The position numbers and the translations under genes are program-made. The notes under the pieces are model-generated. The model had not been told where the DNA came from, did no database searches, and worked only from the letters and a program-made list of their open reading frames with translations. Below, in pieces: positions 32,853 to 45,510 of a stretch of 64,000 nt of DNA. The DNA is from Gymnogyps californianus (taxonomy: Eukaryota > Chordata > Aves > Accipitriformes > Cathartidae): positions 186,001-250,000 of the forward strand of contig NW_026114246.1 in NCBI RefSeq assembly GCF_018139145.2, written 5' to 3'. Position 1 is the stretch's first letter, and the number at the start of each line of letters is the position of its first letter.

Positions 32853-35800
32853 CTCTTTGAGGCTGTATTACAAGAAATGAACACTGTCTGTGCAGATCCA
32901 CTTCCCACTGCAAGAGCTCCTAGTTGGAGGCAGCATACACAGTGCCCCACCACAGAAATCCATAAATGTATAGTTACAGCAGATCTGATTCTTTCCTGTT
33001 TTGACCTGGCACAGCAGTAGCTAAAGTCGGTGAACCAATAGTTAGTTCACAGCAGCTAAAAAGCTGTCCCTATGTGGCTGTGGCAGTGCCACTACCACAT
33101 GAAGCTGGGTAAAGTATGACACTGTAAAGTGGGCTGCATACTTTGAACCAAGTCAAAGGTTTTAAGCAAGAATAGTCCAGTTTATTCATTATCAATGGCT
33201 ACAGCTTTCTGCATTGGCTGCCTAACAAGTATTAGCAAATAGTTTCATCATTCTGCACTAATAAAAGTCATCTAGCACCAAGGCGGAAAATTTTTGCCAC
33301 AGAGAATGAAGTGTTGTTATAAACCTACTTATGAACAGGAGGGAAGAAAGACTCTGTTCCCTGGCATGTGTATGTGTGTGTAATGTATGTGCAATGTATA
33401 TGTACAGTACTGTCCTGCCACTTCTATTTTCAGTTGTGCCAATATTCAGTAGATTTTGAACTCACTAGTTGGGAACTCTGTTCCCCAAATGAATTGCAGG
33501 ACTTGCCACAACAGTAAAAGCACAGGGTAAAAAATGGCACAGACATCACGCTCTATCCGTGGGAGGGCGGCTGGACCCACAGCTCCTCTTCCAGTTACTC
33601 AGGCACCTCCTTCCCTAGTTTACCAGCATTTCCACTTCTCTCCAATGCCACACTGATATCTCCCTGACTACTTTCTGGTTATCATCTCAAATGCAGTCTG
33701 CCTTTGTTTTCCATCTGCTGCTTTTACACTTCTCAGTATTTTAATCAGTATCTTAATTTTCCTCTCTTGGATTCTCAGACAGGATCCCAAGTGTTCAGTA
33801 AGGTTATACCTTTCTAGCTCTATTTATGTCTGCATAAGAGGTTTCATGTTCTCTGTGTCTCTATCATCTGAATTCCCTTCATAGCCAAACTCCTGAAAAA
33901 TCCTATTGTTTTTCCTTCGTGTTCTTCCAGCATTTATCCTTTCTTTCTCATTTCTGCCACTAAAAGCCTTACTTGTGCCTTAGTCACTCATTATACCAAC
34001 TTCCACAATCTTTCTCTCTTATCCTCTTTCTCCTCATTTGCCCAGACTTGTTTCCTATTCTCACTATTCAAGAACGCAATGCTCATCCCTTTGAATTCCT
34101 CACTACCCTTTCTGTGCCAGGGTGCAGTCAGTCCTTCAAAGTCTGCACAACAGAGCTGTGGTTACACCTCTGCCCTAATATCCACTGACTCTCCCTCTGT
34201 GCTTTCTGCCCTGCCCAGACTCCTCTGACTGCTTTGCCACCCTCTCCAACTCCCTAGAAGTACATTCCACACTCCAGTTGCTCACACTGATGGAGCAACT
34301 TTGCCTTTGTATATACAAACTCATCCTCTTTTTTCTTAGCTCTTCTTGCTTCTGAAGTGCATGGAGTATCTCTAACTCCAGTGGCTCTCCAATCTCTTTT
34401 TGTCTTTTTTAATCAACTGCTTCCTCCAACACAACTGCAACAACTATCAGTCTCATAACTGGTTGAAGTCTATATTCCTGCCGGGCATATTGCAAGCCTC
34501 CTCTGTAATGCCTCTGTCTACATCAGGTTTTGGAAGCTCTGTGAAGTAAAAAATGCCTCATTCTGTGTCTGTGTAGCATCAGGCTGGTGCTCAGCATAAG
34601 AAGAGTGATTTATTTATCCCATTTATATTTTCTTGACTTAAAGACATGTTTTCTCACTTGGAATGTATTTTATACTCTGATTTGAAGCTGTCATGTAATC
34701 ATAACGGTGTGTTTGTGATGATAGCATAGTAAATTCCATGGCAACAAACTGTGATGTCTTAAATGCAGGATTTATATCTTTTCTGCAAAATCAAGCTGAA
34801 GAAGCAGGTGGATGGAAAAAAACCTCATTAAAATACCAACAGTTTCTAAAAATTGCAGTAAAAATATCAATGGGAACCCAGACAAACATTGTTTAATAGA
34901 TTTCTTTTTATACATGTTTCCTGATTTTTAAAAGCCTGCTTCTCTGAATAAGCCCCTCTTTTGAGGGTGGAAATATATTTTAAAATAACTGCAAAAAAAA
35001 AGTGTTTGGATTCAAGGCTCTAAAATTCAAAACAGTTGCCTTTTAGACAAATTAAACAGAATGGAAAGAAGAGGGCCACAATGATGAGAAAATACATATA
35101 AAAATTTCTGGGCTACATTTCTCAAAGCTGAACTGCCAGTTATTCATTAGAGTGCCTATGACGTATTAAGGATGTACTTGCGTAGATTATTTGCAAGAAC
35201 TAAGAAGTGATTAATAAGAGGATGGAGTTGAAAACATTCTCTGTGATGTTCTTGCTAACAAGTGGGCCCAGCTTTGTAATCAGACATCATCAGAGAAAGC
35301 AGCACATCCCAAAATGGTATGAATAATTTCTGACTTCCTGCCCTCCCTCACTGAAAACATAGACAAGAAAAAATAAAAACTTCTGAAGATAATAAAGCAG
35401 TTAAAGAAATATGTTCAACAAAATCATATCTTCTACTTGAAATTGCAAGACAAAAAGTGTTTCTAAACTAATGTCCCTAAACAACTGGCGTATTTCAAAT
35501 ATAGTAATAATGTAATATCATGCTTTACACTTTAAATTATTCATAATAGAGTTTTTTTTCTGAAGATCTCAAAAGATGTTGCAAATGTAAGTTAAATAGT
35601 AGAAAATTGTTTCCTGTAGAGGTCTGTAAGTTTTGCCTCCAAACTGATTTTAACAACCTTGTTAAGTAAAATGTAAACTATGTCCTTCCAGTTTGCCTGT
35701 TGTTTCTACCCACACTGTTCTAATCAGATTTATTAGATAAATGAAGAATCTACCCTTTCCTCACCTTTAACTACATAGAAGATTGTTTAACATTTGCCAT

Positions 35801-37312
35801 TAGATGCATTTGGGTTTGGGGGAAAAAAGGTTTGAAGGAGAAAGAAGAAAGATGGAAGACAGTACTAATATCTGGACATAGCAAGATCTGAGACCTATTT
35901 AGCATCACTAAAAAGCATTTGTCACAGTCCTTGACCTGGTTTGAATGGCCCTCCCATTCTCGGTGTGTGCAACCTGCATGGACTACAGTGGTCCTCCTGG
36001 GCTGAGGCACACTTGGTGGAGAGCCTTTCTGCTGGTGATCACTATCTAAGACTCCAGAGTCAGTCAAGGCTGCAGTCAGAAGGCTCTTTCTATGGAGTGT
36101 TTTTTTAAGCATCTTTTTTTGGCTTCTCCTACCTAACAATATTGGTTTTTTTCATCTGGAGTTCCTCATATGGTGTGATATTTTGCAGTATGGAGAATCA
36201 TTGACTACTCCAATCTCAGAACAATGCCTCAGGTTTAGACTATTCATTTTTTGTGAAGTTAATCTTAGTATCTGGTGTAGGGATCTAAGGATAATCAAGA
36301 CAATCCAAACTGACAAGAAAATTATATTTTGGGACAGCACTGTTGGGCCTTGCATGTGCCCAGGGAATGGATGACAAGTAGACAATAGCTGTACTTCTAA
36401 ATAAAAAATGTCTATTCTAGCTATTCATTTGGTAGGTTCGCCAAGTCTGACCTCTGCCAGAAAGTCAGATATGTGACTTAAAATACAAAAATACTGTTTG
36501 CACTCAGGAGAAGGAAGTCCTCTTTCTGAAACATTACTCAGGACTCCAAGCACGGGTTTCGACATGAATCCACATGCATGCTGTGGATTCAGATACAATT
36601 GTGTCACCCACAAGAGCTTTAAGAGCTGATTCAAAGGCCTTATAAAATACTGTATAGGTGTTTGTACAGTTCCCACCAACCAGCTCTACAGCATTTGCAT
36701 TTGGCCCTACAAATAGTATCACTTGTTTCAGTGGAACTACTTTCAGTATAAGGTAATGTTCAATGTGAGGTGGATTAGTTAAATTAATTTAAAAAAATAA
36801 TTTTGCCCCGTGATTTGAGAGGTTCCAAAGAAAAATGTTTCAAAGTTTTGCAAAATTGTGCCTAGTGTGTCCTTAACTTTTGATGTTCTCCTCAACATGA
36901 ATCTTTATTTGCTTACCAGTTCGGCACTCTCACAATCCTCCACTGGATTAACAGAGAATGCTACACAATCAGCTAAAGGCCAAACCTCAGAAAAGGTTGC
37001 CTATGCTTGTAAAAACACAATAAACGATTGCAGTGAGCTGATGACAAGCAGTCCAGATGTGATCCAACTGGTCTGATGACAAAGTAATCCTCGATGGCTT
37101 TCAAACGATGGCTTTCTGTAACTCTCTGATGACTCTACAAAGAAATCAACACCACAGTCAGTCAGACTGAGGTATAATGTGCTTAACATACTGCTGGCAT
37201 ACAACTCATTCAGTAATGTAAAAAATGACCATACATCTTTATGTTACAAACATTTCCTACCTACATTTATACAGATATAAAACTGTTAGTAAAATGGAAG
37301 CTGTTTGAGGCT
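32853..37312. other. Host non-coding DNA, no gene seen
   Basis: No supported gene. The segment 33580-34450 is strikingly pyrimidine-rich on the plus strand (many CTTTC, CTCCTC, TTCCTT words). A TG-rich simple repeat lies near 33366-33405. The 122-codon minus frame at 35771-36139 has no recognised domain. Confidence 0.5.
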
Positions 37313-37696
37313 TGTCATGGTTTAACCCCAGTCAGCAACTAAGCACCACACAGCCGCTTCCCCCTCCCCCCTCCCAGTGGGGTGAGGAGGAGGAAAGGAA
37401 AAAAAAAGTAAAACTCGTGGGTTGAGATAAGAACAGTTTAATAACTAAAGTAAAATATAATACTAACAATAGTAATAATGAAATATAATAATAGTAATGA
37501 AAAGGAATATAACAAAAAAAGGAAGGGGGGGGGAAGAGAAAAAAAAACAGTGATGCACAATGCAATTGCTCACCACCTGCTGACCAATGCCAGAGCCGCG
37601 ATCTGCACGTCCCGGCCAACTCCCCCCTGTTTATATACTGGGCATGACGTTCCATGGTATGGAATACCCCTTTGGCTAGTTCAGGTCAGCTGCCCC
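37313..37696 (-). mobile_element. Truncated family A LTR
   Basis: Read on the minus strand, this holds the 3' part of the LTR, ending with the complement of TGTCATGGTTTAACCCCAGT at 37313. It is very similar to the full copy at 59853 across the TAATGAAATATAATAATAG stretch and the AAGGAATATAACAAAAAAAG stretch. Similarity ends near 37696 at CAGCTGCCCC, so about 0.2 kb of the U3 5' end is missing. GTTTATATACTGGGC near 37630 is the TATA region on the minus strand. Confidence 0.9.
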
Positions 37697-40441
37697 GGAA
37701 CTAAGAAAAGCAAGTAAAGAAAGCAGAGCATATTATCTGGATTATTTCCATTTTGGACATATTCTTTTACTTAGTCCAGTATGAATGGTTTATATTAAAA
37801 CATTTAAATATTGAAAGAGGTTTTGGGTTACACACTGATAGTAGTTCCATAAAACCAAATTATTTTTCCATTTCTACAAAATCTAATTAAACATGTGAAA
37901 AAAATGTGTTGTATAATATTAGAGTTATTCTTTCTTGCCTTCAACAATAATGCAGGACCCTGGTAATTCGCTATGGACAGATATTTTTTTTCGTGACTAT
38001 GTGGCTGGTGGTTGGTTTCTTACCCCTTTGTGAAATATTTCTCCATATTTTCTTCCCCTCCTCCTCCCCTTTTCTGCTGATTTCAATTTAAAATATTTTC
38101 CAGCCTTTATGAACTTGGGAAGTGACAAATTGCCTTTTGGTCATTTCTAAATAATTATAGATGCAAAATTTGAGACAGCAAAGCATATAAGTAACTCAAT
38201 TATTATAGTGAAACTACACTACAAGATACATTTAAACATCCAGATCTCCCTTAAAGTATGGCAGGTAGATGCACAATCCCAAATTTTGTCCATGCCCCCT
38301 CCATGCAAAACTGAGACCTTGGCCCTAATCCATTGCCATTGCCATTAACAGTAATCTCTCATTTAATTTGACTGAAAAGAGAACACAAGGTGATGGGATC
38401 CCTGATTTAGAACCTCAGTTTGGCATTGTCACAAATACTTCCTACCCATGTTTAGGCAGGATGAATCTGGGCTTCTGAGTATAACTTGAGACCCAGCAGC
38501 TTGGGAACAAGGTAAACTCATGCATGGAAGGAAATTTGCAGCCTCATAGATAGTGTTCCTCCTCAGGACCCAATTCACACCATAAACCTTTACTTCAGTG
38601 TGTTCTGTTATAAGGGCAAAGCATGAGAGTAATTTTCCTCTTCACCATTCTTTTAGAAACATTGTCTTCAGCCATGCCTTATTCCTTCTGGATCTCTCTC
38701 CACCTTTGCTCTTTGCTGGCTCAGTAAAACATTCATAATATATGACACTTGCCCTCCCATCACCTGGCTTTTTGAACTATAACATCTTCAACTCCTCTTT
38801 CTCCAGCTCTCTCCAAACAGTAACTGTTGTTTGAATGTCTTGATGTTTTGTCAATAATGTGACTGGAAAAAAAAATTCTTTCCTCACTATAAAATCCTAC
38901 AAATAGCAGTATCAGCTCATTCCCGTCTTCCTTCATTTCATCCTGTTTGCTTACACACCACTGACAAAACACCTGCCAACATCTCCTACCACTGCTGTAA
39001 TTGCTAGGACTCTAAATATCCAGGCTCTATCATATACTCGACTCACAGTTCACAGCCTAATTTGAACATCTTACACGCAGCATCGGGACTTTGTATCCCA
39101 TCCATTCCCCATAGGTATAGCTCCTCTCCTTCTCCCTTCTCTCCTGCTTCAGTGTCAATGCTGACAACATTTCTTCCTAATTGTCTTCTCTGGATTCTCT
39201 TTTCAGTTTTGCCTGCAGCCTTCCTTCCATGAAATACTTTATATCTGAACTCTGCCTCCCTGTCTTTCTATCAAAGCATTCATAGTATGCTTATCATCTC
39301 AGAGGTCAGGTTTCTGCTCTCTGGCTTTACTACTGTTCACTTCATTGATTCTTCCAGTATATTCCTTATATGTCAGATCGCACAAGAGGAGACAGGAAGG
39401 TCAGACACATTTGCATCTCTTTTAAAGGCCCATGGGCAAATATCTTAGTATTATTGTAATTGTTCACGAGATTGGGATCTTACAACATAGATCTCTAAAT
39501 CATCATGAACCCACTTACAAAGCAGTTAGCTTTCATTTTACTGTCTGATAAGATATTAAGTTCAATTTCTGATTTTTTAAATTTTATTATTTTTTTTTAG
39601 GAAAAGATCATTATAGGCAAAGTGATACATAACTTTACTGGACTAAATAAAATGCTAATTTGCCATATTCATCTGGATGTAAAATATACCAGGATACTTT
39701 TATTGTGGGGTGCCCCAAAAATATCTGACAATAAAGTTCAACTTTGAATGAACTTAAATAATCCAATAAGTCTAGCAGATAGATACAGGAGATGAGGAAA
39801 ACTGAGAGGAAAGAAGCAAATGGAGTAAGTTGTTTTTGCAGGACTGATTTGACTTTAGTGTAATGCCCCAAAGACAGCTGTAGGACAACAGTACAGTACA
39901 GTACAGTTAAACGAACAGATGTGTGCACCAACCATATGTCCATAAACTAAGAGGTAGCCTTTTTATATGCATGTCTGCTAAAGGAATAAGAATAGAAAAT
40001 AACATATTTCCAGTCCAGGAAAGGGTAGAATATTCAACCCATACAGAATGGCTGGTCTTTAACTCTCCCCCTTTATTAGTGTAGTAGTAGAAATGGAAAA
40101 GTTCAATTTATCATCAACAGTAAGATTACCAGTCTGCTGTGGTTTTTACAGGTTTTACAGGCTTAATAAGTGATATGCTATTATTGCTAACTTTTGTTAA
40201 GTTATTGTAAGTGTATGTAAGTGGTCTTACAATTTTACCTGATTATCCATATGACCATTTAAGAGAAAATACAGGAGATTTGATAAAAGAAATGCCTATT
40301 AAATAAACACAGTATCATTCTGTCCTATTTAAATAAATAATAAACCCACTACCTTTTTAGAAAAAGTCCAAGTTTATATCTGTCAACCTCTAACCACACC
40401 AAAACTGCAAATACAAATGGTACAAAATCATGAGACAGGAA
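37697..40441. other. Host non-coding DNA, no gene seen
   Basis: No supported exon. 38640-39370 is pyrimidine-rich on the plus strand, like 33580-34450. Small repeats are CCATTG x3 near 38332 and a CAGTA-type tandem at about 39889-39908. Confidence 0.5.
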
Positions 40442-41037
40442 TGTGCTGGTTTTGGCTAGGATAGAGTTAATTTTCTTCATAGTAGCTAGTATGGGGCTAT
40501 GTTTTGGATTTGTGCTGAAAACAGTGTTGATAATACAGGGATGTTTTCCTTATTGCTGAGCAGTGCTTACACAGAGTCAAGGCCTTTTCTGCTTCTCACA
40601 CCACCCCACCAGCGAGGAGGCTGGGGGTGCACAAGAAGTTGGGAGGGGACACAGCCGGGACAGCTGACCCCAACTGACCAAAGGGATATTCCAGACCATA
40701 TGACGTCATGCTCAGCATATAAAGCTGAGGGAAGAAGAAGGAAGGAGGGGGACATTCGAAGTGATGGCGTTTGTCTTCCCAAGTAACCATTATGCATGAT
40801 GGAGCCCTGCTTTCCTGGGGATGGCTGAACACCTGCCTGCCGATGGGAAGTAGTGAATGAATTCCTTGTTTTGCTTTGCTTGTGTGCGTGACTTTTGCTT
40901 TCCCTATTAAACTGTCTTTATCTCAACCCATGAGTTTTCTTACTTCTACCCTTCCAATTCTCTCCCCCATCCCGACGTGGGGGAGTGAGCGAGCGGCTGT
41001 GTGGTGCTTAGTTGCTGGCTGGGGTTAAACCACAACA
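40442..41037 (+). mobile_element. Solo LTR, family A subtype (TGTGCTGG start)
   Basis: 596 bp, from TGTGCTGGTTTTGGCTAGGA to GGGTTAAACCACAACA. It shares its 5' half with the provirus 3' LTR and has a CTTTGCTTGTGTGCGTGAC segment in place of the T-rich tract of the typical family A copies. The middle (GCTGAACACCTGCC, CGATGGGAAGTAG) also matches the partial LTR at 1-434. The flanks give no clear 5-bp duplication: AGGAA precedes it and AAATG follows it. Confidence 0.9.
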
Positions 41038-42274
41038 AAATGGAAGATGGATGTTACCTTCTGTGTGTTGTGATATTATCACCCTTCTATAAGAAGATTG
41101 ATAGATCCATCTAATGAGAAACATTGTTTAAAGGAGAGACAATACTATAACAAAAAACAGTTTCTCAAAGTTTCCCCACTTCAGAACTGTTCTTTGGGAA
41201 AAATAATACGCAGTCATTCATACCCATAATGTGATAGAACTCTAGAAACATTTGGATAGCATGAATATCTTGTGAAGGGTGATCACTCAATTTACCATGT
41301 AGATACATGAGAAGCAGAACATGTTAGTGCCATGAACCTTTTCCTAGTGAAACCAACACCAACAATAGGCATTCTTCCATCATCAACTTGCAAATCTTTG
41401 AAAAGGAATAAAATCTCCAAGCACATGATAATAGGTAGATACTTCCTAAGTAGTAAGAAGCTTCAAGCCACATTAAGCATGGCAATCTCTGGGTAAGACC
41501 TTTTCAACATAGTCCATGTGTGTCTGCAGAAGCTCTAGGTAATATTCATCTCATTAGCAGTCCAAATGCAATGTATCTAGTTTGAGTTACTAGTCTAGGC
41601 TGCCTATAAAGGTACCTCCAAAGGGCAATTTCTTCCATCCCAAAATTGTCACTAAAATGACTGCCCCCTCCTCTTTCTCACCCTCAGGAGGCTAGCCAAC
41701 TAGCGCATACTAAACATCTAACTTTTATTTTAAAAAGTTAGGTGATATTAATTCCAACCATTGTATGAAGTCTGTCAAGTGTCACTCTAGGTATAAGGAA
41801 AATTATAAACAAGTAGAGTGAATGTTAGAATCAGTAAGCTAAAGCTCTTCATTTGCTTGATGTCTGGCATAAATTGGCATCACTCCACTGAAGTTCCTGC
41901 AAAAGGCTTGGCCTCCAAAATGACAGTGGATTTTATATTAAAACTGTCCAAAAATGTACCCTTCCTGTATGTCTCACCTCTGATGGTTACAGAAGAATCC
42001 CTTACCAAGAGACATTCTGTTCATTCTGTTGGGTCTGATTCACTGTTCACTTATTCACAGTGGTTTAAGACAATGAATGACACTGAAATTATTATAGACA
42101 CATCAAGATTAATGAAAAAAGAACCAGAAGCATCAGAGGAATCAGATCTAACTCAAGCTAAGGACTCATTTTTGTTTATGCTACAGAATTTCCCCTGTTA
42201 GTTTCACTAATTTTGTTTCTCATTCTCTGTTTATATTTTGAGCCTCTTTTTCTAACAAAATTAAGCTTATTAGG
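41038..42274. other. Host non-coding DNA, no gene supported
   Basis: The 127-codon plus frame at 41818-42201 is the longest open frame here but has no domain, CpG island or splice context that I recognise. A hairpin with 9-bp perfect arms lies at 41718-41741. Confidence 0.5.
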
Positions 42275-42866
42275 TGTCCTGGTTTCAACTGGGATAGAGT
42301 TAATTTTCTTCCTAGTAGCTGGTATAGCGCTGTGTTTTGGATTTAGTAGGAGAATAATGTTGATAACACACTGATGTCTTTAGTTGTTGCTAAGTAGTGT
42401 TTATCCTAAGTCAAGGATTTTTCAGCTTCTCATGCCCAGCCAGCAAGAAGGCTGGAGGGGCACAAGAAGTTGGGAGGGGACACAGCCAGGACAGCTGACC
42501 CAAACTGGCCAAAGGGATATTCCATACCATATGACATCATGCCCAGTATATAAACTGGGGGGAGTTGGCTGGGAGGTGTGGATCACTGCTCGGGAACTAA
42601 CTGGGCATCGGTCGGCAAGTGGTGAGCAATTGCATTGTGCATCACTTATTTTGTATATTCTAATTCTTTTAGTATTATTATTTCCATTTTATTGTTATTG
42701 TTGTTATTATTATTATTTTTCTTCCTTTCTGTCCTATTAAACTGTCTTTATCTCAACCCACAAGTTTTTTTTTTCCTGATTCTCTCCCCCATCCCACTGG
42801 GTGGGGAGAGTGAGCGAGCAAGTGGCTGTGTGGTGCTTAGTTGTCAGCTGGAGTTAAACCACAACA
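42275..42866 (+). mobile_element. Family A LTR, followed by antisense pol fragment
   Basis: 592 bp, from TGTCCTGGTTTCAACTGGGA to GAGTTAAACCACAACA. CAGTATATAAAC near 42543 is the TATA region. The left flank is TTAGG and the right flank is GGCTC, so there is no target duplication. The right flank is itself retroviral (see 42867), so the LTR was probably part of a larger rearranged insertion rather than a simple solo LTR. Confidence 0.9.
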
Positions 42867-42911
42867 GGCTCCAGGTGGGGCTGTTATCCCTGGCTGAGGT
42901 GTAAAGCACGT
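42867..42911 (-). mobile_element. 45-bp antisense pol scrap next to LTR
   Basis: Reverse-complemented, this matches the pol region near 29916-29961 of the provirus in this window (key words: GTGCTTTACACC, TCAGCCAGGGATAAC, CACCTGGAGCC) with about one mismatch. It is directly attached to the LTR end and in opposite orientation. After 42911 the similarity is lost. Confidence 0.85.
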
Positions 42912-45279
42912 GTATTTCTCTCTCTCTCACTGACTCTGGCCATCCTTCAAAGCTTTTGAAGCCATTACTCAGTTTAATTAACCAATATGACAGAGGGGAG
43001 TCACTCTCAGACATGTTAAGTTTCTATGAGCTAAGTTTCTAAGTTTTCTATGAAAACAGATAGCCAGAATGAGAAAATAGCTCCTATCAGTGTCCCTGGA
43101 AAGGCTGTGGTGTGAGCCTGTATCTTATTAGACACTAGGGAATCTAACCACAAAATACTGCTCTGTGAGAAAGTATTTCAGTAGCTTCACTGTTCGTAGA
43201 CCTACTAGGAATAAAGTCTACCACCCACTGTTAAATTTCTCTCGAACTGCTGTGGAAATGCCTAAGTGGCTACAGATGCACGATCTCATTTTAGGATTAA
43301 TACACTGCAGAGTAACCTCACTATCATCCAGAGAAGCCAGCTAGGTAGTGGATCAGACTGTCCACTCAGACAGGTCTTCCTGAGCTAGCACCCATCCCAG
43401 CAACAGCAGACTGCAAGCTCAGAGCATAGACTGCATAAATGCCTTTTCTAGCACAGACTGGACTCTCCTGTGGGCAAGGAGGATATCCTCATTCCCTGTA
43501 TGAAATAAATCTGTTGTCCTATATAGAAAGGTTAGATAATAGCAGCGATGATAATGCCAGTGCCTGTTTTGAAATTAATTCAGATCACCAGATGCACACA
43601 GTAAAACCCTGCTAGATTTGAAACCAGTTCTGTGCAATCCTTGGAGTTCAAGCACCCTTTTCTTTTAATGCACAGGAACAAACTGCAAGCTAAGGAGCAA
43701 AAGAATAACTTATACTGTATTTGTGCTTCATGCTTCCTAACTCAGGGAAACCAAGTGGCACATGAAGATGAACAGCAGGGAGAAGCGGAGGTGTTAGGAG
43801 ATATCTGGCCGTTTTCCACCCCATAACTTTGTAATGACGCAGCTTTTGCCAGTGTCATTTCTATGAGAAGGGATAAAAACTCATAAAACAACAAAAAAAG
43901 AAAGAGCACCACCTTGGTCTGACTAATATTCCCTTTCCTACTTGTTTTATATTACACAACTAAGTGTGCTAACACTAAAACACCACATCGTCCATGCAGA
44001 AGTATGAGTTAGAACAGCTGTAGCCACAGCATAAGTGGCCTTGAATTCACTGAATTTTTCCAGTGTATCACAATTACAGAAACACCTGTGCCAAACAGCT
44101 TTCTTCTGATCCTCTATAAAAGTTCACAAAGCCCTCAAACTTTCTCATTTCATACAGGTCTGCACTGCCTTGAAGCCAGCTCCATATGTCTCAATATGGG
44201 ATACTGCAGAATTGTTCCTTTTCGTGCCTCAAAAAATAAAATAAAGAGCATGTGCAGGTGCAGTAGTTGACATGTGATTCTGTTGCTTGACAATAAGGCA
44301 TAAGACACAAACACAACAATATTCACTTTCTTGATAAATCCTTTTGATGCACAAAATTACTCACAAAAAAAAATTAAAAGCACAAATATTGTGACAACAA
44401 ATATTATCCGTGCTATACTACTTGGGAAACTCTGTATTCTAGATTTCTGCGGATACAACTATTCCACAAGTACATGTTGGCTATTGTTTTGTTATGCACC
44501 ATTCTGGGGAGAGAGGTTGTTAAATCATATGTGCATGTCATGGCAAAAGCCTCAGGACTGAATACATTTGACTTAGTTGTTATTTTACAAACAAGATGCT
44601 GTGGTTGCATTAGCCTTAGGAATTGCTGGCTAGAGTCTATTAAATTATTTACATTTAAAACTACCTGAAGTGTCTGTTTAAAAAGGGTCGGAAGAAAGTC
44701 ACCCTTAGCAGTCACCACAGAAAGTGTGGCTGACTATCCTTCGGGCAGAGCTCCAGAAAAGGGAAAGGGAAGCGGCAGAAGTCAGTTACCAAGCCTAAGT
44801 GTTCGGCTCATGCAGAATTGCAGCCTGTAGATAAGCCTGTCTTATAAAAGATGAGGAGTATGTAGTAATTACACAACCTCCCAAGTCTTGGCTCTCTACA
44901 GCCATTCCTAGCTATTGGAAACTTCTCCATGTCCAAAAATTCAGCAAAGTTTTAATAATTTATTCATCAAAAAGGCCCGATTTTTGCAGTCTTACAGAGG
45001 GGAAGCCTTCCACCATCCCCATTTACATAGTCCACTGTGAAAAGCATGCCTTTTTTTCTTTTTTTTTTTTTTGCAGAGCATGAGCAGATAATAAATAATA
45101 TTACTACACTAATTCAGGAAGCAATGTACAATGGCAAGCACAATTTGAACCACTTCTGCACTGCTTATACAATCAAAAAAAACCAGCTAGATGTCATTGT
45201 GTACAGCTCAGGGGAAACATCTGTTCCAACTGCCTTGGTCAGCAAGTAATAAGGAATAATACTGAAAATATCTGAATGC
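42912..45279. other. Host non-coding DNA, no gene seen
   Basis: Starts with a short TC repeat (about 42917-42930). No exon or repeat is supported. A T-rich run lies near 45048-45073. Confidence 0.5.
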
Positions 45280-45510
45280 TGTTATGCAAATCAGTGGTAT
45301 GCCCTCATGTTGAATATTATGTTCTGTTCTGATTACTCCACCTAAGCAAGGATTTAACAGAAATAGAAAGTGACTAGAGACAGCTGATAAGCATGTTACA
45401 GCCGTGAGGATTCCATAGTCTTAAAATGTTAGGACTATTTAGCTTGGAAATAAATAAAACCAGCAGCCACTGTGCAAGCATACATTGTAAAATAAAATGG
45501 TATGAAGGAT
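45280..45510 (+). mobile_element. Old CR1-type LINE fragment (end of RT ORF)
   Basis: The stretch runs GTTCTGTTCTGATTACTCC, then AAGGATTTAACAGAAATAG, then GGACTATTTAGCTTGGAAAT. In one frame it encodes LGLFSLE, the conserved block near the C-terminus of the CR1 ORF2 protein (known family pattern: a 'GLFSLEKRRLRGDLI' context). The copy is heavily mutated and truncated at the 5' side. CR1 is the dominant LINE of birds and reptiles. Confidence 0.65.

Noticed and set aside
36534..36722. 62-codon minus frame with plausible residue mix
   Set aside because: Looks somewhat coding but has no clear splice acceptor, homology or neighbouring exon; too short to support.
40437..41042. Target duplication for the LTR at 40442
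   Set aside because: Shifting the start to 40444 gives GAATG/AAATG (4 of 5), but alignment with other family members puts the LTR start at TGTGCTGG (40442), where the flanks do not match.
41818..42201. 127-codon plus frame
   Set aside because: No recognised domain or coding context; AT-rich surroundings make such a frame possible by chance. Kept only as a note.
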